Below are positions 32,966 to 47,900 of a DNA stretch of 64,000 nucleotides, one piece after another (position 1 is the stretch's first letter; every line of letters begins with the position of its first letter). The notes under the pieces are model-generated. The model searched no databases, was not told the DNA's origin, and worked only from the letters and a program-made list of their open reading frames with translations. The position numbers and the translations under genes were made by a program. The stretch is taken from NCBI GenBank assembly GCA_013538855.1, contig JABXJS010000046.1, positions 1-64,000 on the forward strand. Reading direction: 5' to 3'. The DNA comes from Herpetosiphonaceae bacterium (lineage in GTDB: Bacteria > Chloroflexota > Chloroflexia > Chloroflexales > Herpetosiphonaceae).

Positions 32966-35900
32966 TTAGCGACAGCCGCTGCTCGCGCCGAAGGCGAGGC
33001 TGATCGGGCTAGGTCGGGCGAGCAGCGCCGCCGGGCTGGATGCGCCGATGCTGTTCAGCGGCGTTGGCGCTGGCCGCGTGCCCTGCGCACTGGCTTGCAG
33101 CACGAGCGGCAGATAGACCGGCTGGCGGGCGGTCGCCTCCAGCGCCACCGGCCCGGTGAGACTGACGTTGCCCGCCGCATCCTCCGCCCGCACCCACAGG
33201 CAGTAGCGGCCCGGTCGGGTCACGTGGCCCACGGGATTAAACTGCCAGTTGCCCTGTGCATCCTGCTGCAGGCCAACACTGGTCCGCGTATGGCGCGGGC
33301 TGAGGATATCCAGCGATAGCAGCACCGGCGCGCTGTCGCTGACAGTGCCAGTGAGGGCAACGTCGGCCTGGCTTGGTAGGCGCAGCGTGGAGGTGATGCT
33401 CGTCATATGCGGCTCCAGGGTGTCCAGCGTCAGGTCGACGGGGAGCGCGGCGCTGCGATTGCCGGCCGCGTCGTAGCCGTAGAGGTGCAGCGTGCGCGCT
33501 TGGGCGTCCACATTGGCTGGGATCTGCAACGTGGCGCGCCAGGTGGCGCTGCTGCCGCTGGGCAGCGCGGTGGAGCGCAGCGTGAGCCGACTGCGCAGGT
33601 ACTGCCCGTCGTCGGCGGCGGGCGCACGGTCACACAGCGTCAACTGCCATGTGCCCTGGGCCGGCTCGCCCTGGAAGGCGACGAGCTGCCCCGTGTGCGG
33701 CTGACGATGCAGCACAAAGGGCGTGGTGAGTTGATGGTCATCGAGGTCGTCGGTCAGATAGATGCTGGTGCTGGCGCGATCACTGAAGGTCGCGTTGAGG
33801 TTGGCGGCGTCGGCGGCGAAGTCCAGCACGCGCACCTGGGTGCCGCTGGGCGACTGGAGCGTGGCGCGCAGATCGTTGCGGAAGGGGTGCTCTAGCATCA
33901 GCCCAAGCTCGACCTCGGCCACGGTCACGTTCTCGGCCACGCTGAAGCTGCGCGTGACGGGCGTGCCGTCGGTGCAGCCGTTGGCGCTGCCCACCGCCAG
34001 CGGCGTCTCGGGTTGGTCGTCGTACTGATAGGACTGCTGGAGGGTGGCTCCGGTCGGCAGGGTCACTGCGGCGGGCGTACAGTCCTCGCCCGTGCCGGTG
34101 ACTGTGCAAACCTCGACGCGTGCGGCGAAGCGGTTGTCGGTGAGTGCGCCGCTCAGGGTGGCCTCGGCGTAGCCCACGATGCCATCGCGCAGATTGCGCT
34201 CGGTGGCGCTATCGAGCGTGATCGTCGGGGCGGTTCGGTCGATCACGAGCGCGGGCACCGTGAACCACGCGCTTTCGAGGCCATGGATGTCGCGGGCCTT
34301 GAGGCGCACGGTGAGCGGCGTGCCATCGGCTTGCGCGGGCAGCGTGACCGGACAGGCCCACGCGCCATCGTCGGGGGTGGTGTCGGTACAGGTGGTGGTC
34401 TGTCCCGCGACCTCGATGATGATGGTGGGCACCGCCGACTGATCGGCTACGGTGCCGCGCAGCGTCTGCATGCCGGATCGCGCGACCATGGATGGCTGCG
34501 CCAGGCCGACGTAGCTCGGCGGTGCGGTGTCCAGCTCGTGGACGGAGTAGAGGGCCTCTGAGGGCTGAAGCGGGGAGCCGGTCTCGTCGGTGATGAGCAC
34601 ACGCAGGCGAATCTGGCCGTCGAGCTGCGCGGCGTTGAAGCTGGTGTCGACGATGCCGGTGGCGGTGACGAGGCGGTGCTCGCCGGGGGCCATGGTGCCC
34701 AAATTGACGCGCTGGACATACGCCTGCGCGCCGGACGGGTCGGTCTCGAGCTGGCCGGTGGTGAGGCGCAGGCCGTAGGGCGTGCCGATCTCGACCTGCA
34801 CGCCCTGGGCTGCGCGCGCGCCGTGGTTGACGACGGCGATCTGATACTGGAGCGTCTCGCCATCGCTGACCGGGGGATGCGCGACGCCGAAGAGGCGGGC
34901 GAGCGCGAGGCGGGCCATAATCTGGGTTTGGGCAGCATCGCTGGCGGCTGGCGCGCGGCCACACTCGGGTAGCGGTGGATGGCCGGGCTGGGGCTGGCAG
35001 AGCGGATCGCGCAGGGTATCCCAGTTGGCCAGCTCCTTGTAGAGCAGTGTATGGGCAAAGATCAGGTGATCCTTGAAGAGGCCAAAGGTAATGCTGTCGG
35101 GCGTGGCCAGCAGCGTGCCGGCAAGATTGGCTCCGTTGTATGCGATAGTGGCGGAGACGCGGTTGCCGTTGTTGTCCACGCCGCTGGGGCAGCCGGTGGC
35201 GGGCAGCGCGTCCCAGCCGTAGATGCGGCTGAGCAGGAAGGTCTGGACGGTGTCTTTGGCACGGCCGGGCAGAATGGCGGCGCTGCTGACGCTGTTGTAG
35301 CCGGGCATGGTGGCCCAGACATCGAGGGCATTCTCTTCGCTGGCGAGCGCGAGGAGGCCGAGGCCGTGAGTGGCGGGGTCGCTGATGCCGAGATCGGCGA
35401 AGGGCACCGCGATGGTGGTGAGCGGCGCGGTGCGGTCGGTGTCAAGCTGGAGGCCGACCATGGCGGCGCTGGGCTGCCAGCTGCTGCCATCCCAGGCGAA
35501 GAGGGTGGCGAGGGTGCCATCCTCAATCCACAGCACATAGTCCATGGCGACCGAAGGCGTGTTGGGGCGCGGGTCGATGGGGAAGTGGATGGCGGTGGGG
35601 CTGGAGGCCGCCGGGTAGGGATTGTAGGCCAGCGGACTGCCGCCGGGCTGGGTATCGAGATAGAGGAAGAGATCGCCCTGGGTGGCCCAGTCGGCCCCCG
35701 CCCACAGCAGCGTGAGCGTATCGGTCGTCCAGGCGGTGTAGAAGCGCTGGGCCTGGTCGCGGGCCTGGCCGCTGGCGCTGGCATCGGCGATGCGCTGGTC
35801 TTCGCCGAGCAGGTAGCAGGTATTGCTGAGGATGTCCGGCGGCGTGGCGGCGCGGGCGGGTGGTGCGGCCGCTGGAGCATCAGCGGTGCTTGGTGCAGGT

Positions 35901-38900
35901 ACTGCTGCCGCGCCGCTCGTCCGTGCGGCCGCTGGCGTCACGCCGTTGGGGTGGCTGGCGGGTGCAGGCGCTGCGGCGGTTGGGCGGCGGTAGGCCACCG
36001 CCGCTGTGGTCACGCTTGGCTCGGTGCTGGGACGTGCGCCGGTTGGTGTTGTCCGCACGACGGTAGCTGGCGTGAACGCCGCCGTGGTGCGCGCTTGCGC
36101 CGTGGTGACGCCAGCAGATTGCAGGCCACCGCCTGCCGCCGCACGCGCTCCGCTGCCGTACTCATGCACGAGCACATACAGCGTGCGGGCGGTGTAGGTG
36201 TTGGCATTCTGGGCGAAGGTCCAGTCAGGGCTATCGCTGCTGCGGTTGCCGATACCGATGTCATCGTTGCCGGTGCCTTGCGCCCAGCGGTTCCAGGCCA
36301 GCAGTGTTTGGCTTGCGCCGTAGTTGTGCACCTGGAACGAGCCGTAGCAGGTGCTATTCGTGCGTGTGTCGTCGACGTCATAGGTGGTGCTGGAGCCACC
36401 AATACCCGAGTCGGCGGTTTTGCTATAGCAGTTGTCCCAGAACTCGATGTTGCCGGTGGTGATATTCTCGCCGGTGGTGAGGCCAGCGACATTGGAGGCG
36501 ACGGTCAGGTTTGCGACCGTCTGCTCCCAGTCCACGTTCACGCTGGCGTCAGGAATGCCCAGCAGGCTGGCGTTGCCGCCGCTGAAGTCGTCCATGGCGG
36601 CATAGACCCACTGGCTGCTGCCGCCGCTGTCGACCAGCTCCAGGTAGTAGGCCACGCGGTCGAAGGCGCCGACGCTGGCGCTGGTATCGACGCTATAGGT
36701 CGGCGTGCTGCCGCTGCGGTAGTTGGCATTGGTGGGGATGTCGAGGGCATAGAGCAGCGTGTAGTCGCTGGCGTCGGCGACGTTGCTGTAGACAGACGGC
36801 ACCTCGGTGAGGGCCAGCGACAGATACTGCCCTGCCTTGAGATCGACGCCGGTGAAGGTGACGATCTCGCCGCTGAGGCTGCGGCCGCTGATGTGCACCG
36901 TCGCATTGGCGAAGCCGCTCGAGTCGCCGATGAGCAGGGCCAGATCGCTTTCAGTGAGCGTGAGGCCCAGGCCGGAGAGATCGAACTGCACACTGACGCT
37001 GCCGACGTCGCCAACTTCTTGCACCTGCCAGATGCGACCGAGGCGCTCGTAGCCCTGGCTGGTGCTGACAGTGCTGCTGGGATCGCCGTCGTCGTTGCCC
37101 CAGAGCAGATAGCTGCCGTCGTCCGCGAGCGCGGCGGGGCTGTTGGGGTCGTTGCCAGCGGTGATGGTCAGAATGGCGTCGCTGTTGGCGCTGGTAGACT
37201 GCGACTGGGCGAGGCCGGATTGATCATCGCGGGCGACGCCAGCGACATCGTAATGGTAGGCGCTGGCTGTGCCATCCCAGATGATGTTGCCCTGTGCGTC
37301 GCGGTAGGGCGTGCTGCTATCCAGCGTGATGCCATACTTGAGCGCGAGGTAGGTTTCGGCCTGGGCCATAGCGCTGCTGTCGAGCGTGTCGCTGAAGACC
37401 AGCACCTCGGCGAGATTACCATTCAGGAAGTCGGCGCTCGCCTGCTTATTGGTGCCAATGAGCCAACTGCCCGTTGCCGTCTCGGCGGTGATGGGGAACG
37501 ACCCATTGGCCGCTCCATTCTGGAACAGATCGAGACTACTGCCGCCAGTGAGGCGCACGGTGTGCACCATCGGCGCGCTGGTGCTGTAATCGCTGCTGCT
37601 TTCGTGACTGCTGCCGCCCCACCATGATCGGGTTTTTCCGTTGGTATAGTATTCGAAGATACTGCGGCCTGTCCCCGTACCATTTTGTTGGGAGAGGACA
37701 AATGCATAGCGCGTCGCGGATGGCTGGGCTACGGTCAGGATCGTAATGTCGGCGTTCTGTGGCGTTAGCGTGAGACCTGTCTGAAGATACGCACCACTTG
37801 TATTTGTGCCATTGAAGGTGAGCGCCGGGTTGCCGTTGAAGGCGGCGGCGCTGTAGGTGGGCTGGCTGGCCGCCGTCGCCTGCACGGCGTCGTGGCCGTA
37901 GCCCGACTGATCGGCCCAGGTGCTCAGCGCTGCGCCATCGGTGAGTGTGGATGTGCCTGCGCTGGCATCGAGCCAGAGTTGGAGATCGGCGCTGACGCCG
38001 CCCGGTGTGGCGCTGTCGATGGTGCGCGTAGTGCAGTGGTTGTACTCGTCACAGGCGCTCAGCGTCTGGCCGCTCGTGTCGGTGACGGTGGCGGTAGTAG
38101 TGAGGCCGGTGAGCTGCTGCGTGGTGCTGAAGACATCCACAAACCAGGCGTCGCTGGCGTAGCTGGCCGTCGGCGTGATCGGTGTGGCCGAGCAGCTCCA
38201 GGTGTCGCTGTCGAGATTGAAGTCGCTGGCCTGGCAGGTCACGTCCTGTCCGCTGGCGGTCAGCGTGAGCCGTGGGGCGCGCGTGTCGATCTCGCCGGTC
38301 CAGACATTCTCGGCGAAGGTCTGGTTGCCAAGCGCGTCGGTAGCCAGCAGATCGATCTGATACGGCCCTTCGAGCGCTAGCTCCAGCGGGTAGCTCCAGG
38401 TGGTGTGATTGGCGCTGGTGCTAGCAAGATCCGCCGCGTACCAGAGGCCCGCGTCCGCCGCGAGGCTGCCGTCGCTGAGGTGGCGGAAGCGGATGGCGAG
38501 ATCGCTGACCGCCGTATCCGTCGGGTTGGCCATGTGGAAGATCTGCTCGGCGCTGAGTGCGCGGCGGTAGATGGTGAGTTCGTCCAGTGCGCCACCGAAA
38601 TCATAGACGCCATCGTAGCGCTGGCCGATATAGAGCGCGCCGCTGCCTGTGTAGTCCGCTGCGGCGGTATCCTGGGCAACCTGGAGGCCATCGCGGTAGA
38701 TCGTGCGCGTGTTGGTCGTCGCATCGTAGCTGCATGCCCAGTGATGCCAGTCGCTATCTGTGTAGGCGTCCGGGGTATCCAGTGCATCGCCATAGAAGCT
38801 ACACAGGAATGTATTGGTGTCGCGGAAGCCGAAGAGCATCCCTGAGTGGTTGCTGTTTGCGCCTTGCGCAACAATGATCCTGTTGCCCCCGGTCGTATCG

Positions 38901-41900
38901 CGCTTGGCCCAGGTGGCAATCGTGAAGGACTGCCCGGCCAGGTTCAGCACGTCCGACTGCTCCACCGTCAGGTAGTCGTTGCTGCCATCGAACGTGAGCG
39001 CGCTGCCGTGCTGGCCCGCCGCACCTGCCGTGGGGCAGCTGGAGCCAGTGCAGGTGGCTGCGCGATGGTTCTTCGAGCCATCGGCGAAGCTGGTGCTGCC
39101 CGTCGCGTCCTCGAAGGAGAACATGAGCGTGCTGTTGGCGGGATAGGGCACCTCGCTGAGCACGCCGCCGAGCACGGTGCCGCTCTCAGTGATGATCCCT
39201 GTTCCTTCCAGCAGGGTGGCGCTGGGGCCAAGGTTGTCGATGGCGACGGTGCCCAGGGTGGCGGTCAGCACATTGCCAACATTGTCGCTGGTCTCGATGG
39301 TGACGTCGTAGTCGCCATAGCCGATATTCGTGCCGAGCGGATAGTCCGCGCTCCAGGTTGCGCCATTGACCGTGGCGGCCGCGCTCTGGCTGACCGAGCG
39401 GCCGAGACCGTCGTACAGCTCAATGGTCGTTGTGTTGGTCGGCACGCCGCTGCTGCTATCCTGAATGCTGCCCGCCAGGGTCAGGCTAGCCACCACTGTC
39501 TGAGCGGTCGGGCTGTTGGGCCGGGCGACGCGATTGGCGGTGAAGCTGTCGAGCGTGGCAGTTGGTGGGGTCTGATCCACAATCACCGTGGCGCTGTCGG
39601 TGGCGGTGTGGCCGACAGCGTCAGTGGCGCGCACATCGATGGTGTAGTTGCCCTCGCCGGCGGTGGGCTGGAAGGTGAAGGCCCACACCTCGTCGGTGGT
39701 GTCATCGTCGACGATCTCGCTCCAGCTGCCGCCGTTGATGCGGTACTCGACACTGCTGATCGGCGAGGTCGGGTCGCTGGCCTGGGCGATCATGACCTGG
39801 TCGCCAGCGACGTGGGTTGTGCTCAGGTCGAGCAGCGCGGTGGGATTGTCCGTATCGACCGTGACCTCGTGCTGGTAGGTGACATCGAACCAGGCGGCCT
39901 GATACTCATAGAGGTTGTCGATCTCCTCGTCGCTCAGCGCGCCCTCGTAGAGCGCCACTTCGTCGAGTTGGCCCTCGAAATTGTTGCCGAGCGTGAGCAC
40001 GTTGCCGGTGGTGCAGGCGGTGGTGGTGCCATAGGAATTGCTGTTGTCGAGGCTGCCATTGATGTAGAGGCGCAGATAGGTGCCGTCGAACGAGGCAACT
40101 AGGTAGTTCCACACATCTTCGGTCAGCGCGTTGCTGCTGGTGATATGCCACGGCTGACCGTTGTTGCAGTCGGCGCGCTCGAAGTCGAGCTTGAAGCGCA
40201 ACGAGTTGGAGAGCGTCCAGATGTTGAAGTTGTCGTTGGAGCCGCTGCCGTTGTTCTTGCGGATCAGCGTCTGGATGGCGGACTTGGTGGCGGTGGGCTT
40301 GACCCACATGGCCAGCGTGAAGGTCTCAACATCGAGATCATCGCTGACAGTCGCCGAGATGGTATCGTTGCCGTCGAAAACCAGCGACTCGCGCACCTGG
40401 CCCTTGGCCCCTGCGGCGGGGCAGGCGCTGCCGCTACAGCTGAGGTTCTGGGCGTAGAGGCCATCATCGCTGAAGCTTGTGGTCGCTAAGTCTTCGTCCA
40501 GGTGCAGGTTGAAGAGCGGCACCTCGCGCATCAGCGCCTGCATCCCGGATGCATCGAGCGCGGTTTGCAGGATCACCAGTTGATCGAGCTTGCCAGCGAA
40601 GTAGTTCGCGCTCTCGCCGTGGTTCGGCGCGCCAATGTACAGGTTATGGCTACTTTGATCAACATTATTGCCCGCGTAGTTCTCGGAGCTGGTCTTGTTG
40701 ACGCCGTCGATATAGATGTAGCCCTGGCCGGTGCTGGTCGAGCCGTTGCCTTGGTAGTCCCAGACCACGGCGACGTGGTGCCACTGGCCATCGTTGACGG
40801 CGGTGGTGCTGTGGATGTAGTTATTGCCCCAGCCCACGAAGTTGGGATAGCCGGACGAGTCGAGGTAGAAGTTTTTCTCGTATTTCTCCCAGGATCCATC
40901 GCCGTCGCTCTTGGTGACGATACCCTGGTTGCTGCTGGTGGTTTTGATCCAGGCAGCGATGGTGAAGTCAGCGCGGGTCAGATCAACCGAACTGCCAGCG
41001 ACGGAGAGATAGTCGTTGCTGCCATCGAACTCGAGCGCCTGGTTATCGATGCCGCGCAGGCCGCTGTCGGGGCAGGTCGTGCCCGAGCAGGTGGCGTCCG
41101 ATTCGTTGCTTGACGCATCGGCAAACAGCGTCTGGCCGGGAGCCTCGTCGAAGTTTAGCTCTAGCACGCGGGTGGTGCTTTCGTAGAGCTTGAGCACATC
41201 ATCGGCATCGAGGTCAACGCGATAGAGGCCGATCTCGTCCATCTTGCCTTTGAAGCCGTCGTTGTACAAGCCATAGTTGAGATAGGCGTGCCACTTATTG
41301 CCGTTGATGTAGGGGCTGTAGGCCGCCGGCACCTCGTCCTGATCGTGATTGCCCGTCGCATAGACATCATCATCGCCGGGGCAGAGTGAGCCTGATGGTG
41401 AGTCGTCGCGGTTACACAGCGTCCACTTCAAGTCGGGCAGTGTCGTTGAGGCCGTGAGCCACACATCGGGCTGGATCGTCTCACCAGTATCGAGGTCGCC
41501 CTTATTCCATAGCTCTTGATTGTTCGTCTCGTCCCAGATGTAGGCTTCTTGCGAGCCGCTCTCTGCTCCCGTTTCCGTAAAGCTACTCAGGGAGTCAAAG
41601 TGCAGGGCTGAGCGGAAGTTGTGGCCGATGTACATGCGCCAGCTATCGCCACCTGGGTAGACGGTAACACCACTACAGTGGTTATTGGTGGTCCACTGGG
41701 TAATGCCCGACGAGACCACGGTTCCATCGCGGTAGAGCGTGAAGCCGCTGCCACTGTAGGTAACCACCAGATGCTGCCATGTGTTGAGCGTGACCGGATT
41801 GTTGGTGGTCGTCGCCTCGCAGTACTGCGAGTTGGCGGTTGAGGTTCCGGTCTCGACCCCAAAGCGCATGATGATATTGCTTCCCTTCAGATACATCGAG

Positions 41901-44900
41901 GGCGGGGCGACCGGATAGCCATCGACACGATAGTCATAGTCAACAATGCTGTTGGCAATCAGCACCTGCCCGTAATCATTGAGGTGCTGATCGTCAGGTG
42001 TGTAGCCATTCTGGGGATAGAGCCACATGGCCATGCTGAAGGTGTTATCGTTGCCCGTGAGGTCGGTGTTCTCACCGCCTTCGAGCTGGATCGCCTGGAA
42101 GCTGTTGGGGTTGAACGACAGGGCTTCGCCGAGGAAATCGCTGGACTCGCTTGGACAGACGGCGGGATAGCCCTCGCTGTCGTCCGTGGCGGAATCGCTG
42201 GTGCACTCAAGCTCGACCTCGCCAATATCATCGACGAGCGAGTAGCGGCGGCCATTGGAGTAGTAGCTGAAGCCATCGGATGTGATATCGCGCAGGTAGA
42301 CGACGGGCTGTTTGAACAGCTCGTCAAGCTCGTCATCGCTCAAGGCGCTGTCATAGAGCGTGATGTCATCGATCCAGCCCTTGAAGCTTTGGCCAATCGT
42401 GATCGGATCGGTGTTCAAACACGTGCCCGAGGTCGTCGCGCTGGCGAGTTCTGCGCCGTTGAGATAGAGAATTAGGGTGTTGCCGCGCTGCATCAGCGCC
42501 AGATGATTCCAGCCCGTGGTGAGTCCGCCGCCGGTGAAGGTGCCTGGCGTCGGTGCATAGGTCGGCGTTGTACAGGTGCTATCGTAGAGTGAGCCATAGA
42601 CATAGCCATTGGTATCAATGCCGACCAAGAAGCCTGTATTGCCTTTTTTCAGCAGCGTCACATTCTTCACGGTGCCGTTGCGCTTCACCCACATCGTCAG
42701 CGTAAACTGGTTTAGGTCGAAATCGTCTGAGTCGGCGACGGTTAATGTGTCATTGCCGTCGAACTGGGCAAAGCTGCCCGTCGAGTCCACCGTGGGGCAG
42801 GCCGTTGACGTACAGGATGCATCGTTGCCATGGTTCGAGGCATCGGTGAAGGTGCTGTCGCGGAAGTCGAGCCAGAGTGCGCGCTCCTCATCGGTGCTAA
42901 TGATCGCGCCAGCGCGCAAGGTCATGCTCGTGACGGTCGAGGCGGTGAAGAGGCTGCTATCGGCGGTCACTTGCCCGGCGACGCTCGTTGATTGGAGTGG
43001 GGCCAGGGCATCCAGCACGGTCTCATCGCGCAGCGTATCGACGGGGAACTCGGTCTCGAGCAGGCCGTAGGCGTAGCGGTTGTCCAGCTCGTTGGTGATG
43101 GTGGCGGCGTAGGTCACGGTGTTGTAGGGTGCGCTGGTCGAGACATAGCCGGGCACCGCGCCGGGCGTCTCCACTGTGGAGTCGATCGAGAGGACGTTCA
43201 GCTCCTCCATCACGCGCGGGTTATAGCCGTAGATATACTCCTGCTTGTCAGTGATGCCATCGCTGTCGCTGTCCACCAAATCGGGGTAGGATGTGACGAG
43301 CGTCTCGAGCGGTGTGCTGCCGCTGTAGTCATAGACCACGGTCCAGCCGCCCGTCCAGCTCGTCGATGAGTCATCAAAGGGGCTGGCCGCCAGCGGGTGG
43401 AACAGCTCTGCGCCATCCTCCAAGCCGTCGCTGTCGGTATCGTAGCGGTCTTGGTCGGTGTCATGCAGCGCCTCCCAGTAGTCGGAGAGGCCATCGCCAT
43501 CGCTATCGACAGCGCTGGGATCGAAGCCATTGTAATATTCCCAGTAGTCGGAGAGGCCATCGCCGTCGCTGTCGTAGTTGGCATCGTCAGGATCGACGCC
43601 GCCGGAGGCGCGGCTGTTCAGCCCATCGCCGTCGGCATCCACGAGGGTGGGGAAGCGATCATCCCAGCCCAGCCGGTAGCCTGCGCCGTCATTGCCTGTC
43701 GCCGTCAGCGTATAGAAATCATCGAGCGTCGCGGGGAGCACATCAAAGGCGAAATTGTCGCCGATGTCGGTATCGCTCTGGTTGGCGAAGTCGAGGTCGC
43801 GCACGTAGCAGACAGGTGTCGGCACCAAGATAATGCCAGCGGGTATCCAGATGACCCAGCACTCCTGCACATCGCTCTTGATGCTCTCGCTGAGATAGAC
43901 CGTGCCCAAGGCTTGGTTAATGCCGACATGCTCGAAGGTTGTGCCGTAGGTTGTGTTGAACATGTGCGCCGAGTTGCTATCCCAGTTCACCTCGCTCGTC
44001 GATAAGGTTTCGGGCGTTTGCTGCAAGCGATAAGCTGCTTGTGTGTGCTCCAGGTTTTCGGTGCTGAACTGCCACCAGTAGTAGTTGCCCCAGACATCTG
44101 GGCTGTTCATTTGGAGCGTCTGGGTGATATCCAGCCCAAAGCTGAGATAGTTGCCGACCACATAGCCATCGTTGGCGGCCTGCTGGGTGATGGCAACATC
44201 GGTGAGCGCGGTGTCCAGCCGGTTATCCGACTGAATATCCAGAATCGGGGTTTGCTCGAAAATCAGGTAGGTGACCGCCATGGTCAGCGCCCCGGTGATG
44301 CCGTCACAGACCCAGACATCGACATCGCTGTTTTCCTCCACGCCGACCGCATCACAGATCAGGCGGGCGAGCGCATCGATCGCACCGATAATCGCCACGA
44401 CGATGCCACCAATAATCGTCGCACTCAGCACCGCCATAATAATCGCCACAATGATTGAGGCAATCGCATAGGCCAGCAACTGGGTGAATGCAAGATTGCT
44501 CACGCTGATATTGCTGGCGACCACGGTATACACAAACAGCGCGGTTGTGATGCCCACGTCCATGATCAATCCAACGACAGCGGCACGGGATTGGTACTTG
44601 AGGATTTTCACCTGTTGGGCGGCGCTGGTGGTGGCGTTGAAGGTGCGGTAGACATCGATGGCATCGGCAACAGCGAACAACGAACCGACATAGCCGATAC
44701 CGCGTGCAACGACGGTGAGCCGTACCTCAACCTCACTGCCTTTCTCAAAGAACGACGCGCTAAACAGCAGTAATCCACTGACAACGCTGGCCCCGGTCGC
44801 CCCTTTTTTCCATGTCTTATCGGTATTGACGCTAAAATCGGGATCGATTTTCTTCTGTTTGCGCTTATACCACTCTTTGTAGGCCTTGTTGAACGCTTGT

Positions 44901-47900
44901 GTGCCACCGCCAGAAAGGCTCTCAAAGAGGCCGCTATCATCGAGGTAGCTTTCGACTGCGCCGTTGTCTTCAAGCAGTGAGGCCAGCGATGTCAGGTCGC
45001 CATCGCTAATACCGCTGGCGATCTCGGCACCATCAAGGCTCACGGTCAGCATGTCCTGCAGTCCAGCCTGCATGTAGTTGATCATGTCGGCCACAATCAG
45101 CGTCACTGCCTCGCCGGAGCGATAGTAGCTGCTGTTGTCCAGCAGGGTGTCGCCCATGCTGCTGCCCGCGATCTCGACGATCCCGACCTGCCCCTGCTCC
45201 ATCAAGAGATAGAAGTTCTTGGCGTAGCCAATCGCCCCGGCCTGGGTCAGCGCCGCATTCGCCAGCGTCTCGCCAGACAGCAGGGTGGTCAGTTCGGCGG
45301 TATCGAAGACGTTGAGCAGCTTGACCTCCAGCGTGTCGAAGTAGTCGCCGACATCCTCGCTGGCCCAGCTGCCGTCCGCGCCATAGCTGTAGGGTGCCCA
45401 CGCAACCGAGGCGGTGGTCTGCTCCTCCAGCGTGCCCAGCGCCACGCTCAGTGTCGAGCCGCTGACAGCCATGGTGTCATCTGCGAGGTTGGTGCTGCGG
45501 TAGCGGCTCTCCATCACCCGCAGCAGCGTCACCGAGGTGTCTGTCGCCGGCGTGCCGTAGAGGCTGCTCAGGAAGGTGGTGAGCGTACTGTCGCTCAGAT
45601 CACTGAAGGCGGCGATCTCGTCGCTGTAGCTGTGCTGCGCGACCGTCAGCGCCCCGGCCGGGATGCCCCAGCGCTCGCTGTCGGTCGCCGAGGACGCTCC
45701 GCTGCCCCAGCGGGCGATGATGTCGTCCTGATCGAAGCGGTCGCTCGTGCTCGTCACGCCCTGCGCGTCGAGGTAGGCGTCGGGCAGATTGGCGGCGAGG
45801 TGCCAGAGATTGTCCGCGTAATCCACGCTGGTCGCGTTGTTCTGGCCGATCAGCAGCACATCGGTGCCGCGCGCCTCATCAACCGTGAGGCCGGTCAGGG
45901 AGAAATCCTCGTAGTAGCTCTGCACAACGCTCGTGCTGCTGGTCCAGTCGGCCGCATCGGCGCAGTAGTCGTCGCCGTCCACATTGGTCGTATCGTTGCA
46001 GGTGTCCGTCAGCATGCTGACCATCCACAGCAGGCGCGCCTCGTGGTTGGCCCCCCAGCTGCTGGCGCTGGGCAGGTAGAGCATGCGCCCGGTCAGCGCC
46101 ACCGGCATATCGCCCACCGTGTCGCGCAGAACCGTCAGCGGCACATAGGCGGTCAGTTGATCGCCGACCTCAGAGACTGAGACCGAGATACCGTACTCGT
46201 CGAGTGCGTCGGTGTCGAGCCACGACAGATCGCCGAACGAGCCGCTGGGCAGCGTGCCGCTCACCGGCAGCCCGGCTGAGGGATTGGTCGCATCGTAGTC
46301 GATGCTGATCTCGAGCATGGCCGAGAGCAGCATATCGCCATTGTCCATCTTGGTGCCGCTCTCGCCCTCGTCGGCCCAGGTGGTGTCCTTCTTGCGCTGA
46401 ATCTGGCCGTCGGTGTCCGCGCTGGGCCAGTCGAGCACGTTGTCGACATACCAGAGATGCGTGGCGTTCTCAGGGCGCAGTTCGAAGTCCACATACAGCG
46501 GTGTATCGACGGTGTAGTCACTGAGGTTGAAGTCAATAAAACTCTGGGTCTGGGTGGTGAGCGCGCCGACGGAGGTAGGCGAGCTGTCGACGCTGTCGGG
46601 CACGCCGTCGCCGTCGTTGTCGTAGTCGAAGACATCCGGCTCGCCGTCGCCGTCGGTGTCGGGGCAGGTGCCGGTGGTCGCTAAATCTGGGCACTCAACG
46701 CTGTCCCACAGCCCATCCTCGTTGCTATCGATGTTGAGCGGGTCGAGGTACCACTGGATGTTGTTGGAGACAAAGCCAACGACTTCGAGGTTGTCATTCA
46801 GTCCGTCGCCGTCGCTGTCGGCCTGGTCGTAGTCGGTGCCTAGCTCCAGCACCTCGACCTCATCGGCCAAGCCGTCGTTGTCGGTGTCGTTGCCGGTGGT
46901 GGCCTCGCTCGTCGCACGCAGCGCGGTGCGCTCGGTGGTGGGGTTCACCGGCCGGGCGCTGCTGGTCTGGCTGGTGGTGTCCGGCGCTAGCGGGGCGCTG
47001 GCGGCGACCGGCGCGCTGGCGGCGAGCGGATCGCGCTGCGGATCAAACGGCGCGTCTTCCGGCGCTGCCTGCGCTGCGCTCTCCGCCGCCTGGGCATCCA
47101 TGCGCGCGAAGAAGGCATCGGCCTGCTGCGCCTGCATCAGCGGGCCAGCGAGCATGGTGAGGATCAGCGCCGCCACAAAGGTGGTGTAGAACTTGCGCGA
47201 GCGATAGTGGAAGATGAACAGCGCACAGAGCGCAACCAGCGCTAGCAGAAACGTCAGCTGCCAGGTGGCCGCGCTGCCGACGATCCCGGCAACAATGGCA
47301 CCGGGGCTGGTATCAGCGGCGGCCCAGCCCGTGAAGTCGGTGGTAAACTCGGCCTCGACCCACTCGGTGGCCCCGCGCTCGGGTGGGAACGCGAGATGGA
47401 TGATCTGGCGCACAGGCAGGCCAGCGGCATTGACCCACAGCTCGCCCGATGCCTGCATCTGCGCATACTGCTGGGTCAGCCCTACATCAAGGGTAGCGGG
47501 CAGCTCGCCCTGCGCCCGGAGCTGCGCGACCAGCTGGTCATGCGCGTGGCGGGCGTAGGTGGGACCGTCGATGACAAAGGTGTAGTGGGTTGTATGCGCC
47601 ACGAGCGCGTCATCGAGTCCTGGCGCAGCATCGGTGCGCTGAATGTCCGTCGCAGCAGCGAGAAAGTCAAGCGCATCGCCGCTGCTGCCAAACAGATCGG
47701 GGGCGTTGGCGATGGTCTCCCAATCGGCGCGGCCCTGCACGCGGCCCTTGGCCACGCCATCGCTGACATCGATCTCAAGCGTTTGGCCCTGGGTGCTCTG
47801 GCCTTTCATCAGCAGGGAGAGGTGGTTCTTGGGGCGGTCCACGGTGCCGCGCAGCGTGGTGTAGCTGGTGGTGCTGCTGCGCCCGGCATTGGTCAGAATG

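Noticed and set aside
34979-37627. 882-residue open frame on the plus strand inside the giant gene
   Set aside because: It is antisense to the LamG protein gene; the translation is Gly/Ala/Val/Arg-rich with no domain, which is typical of the complement of a high-GC repeat-rich gene.
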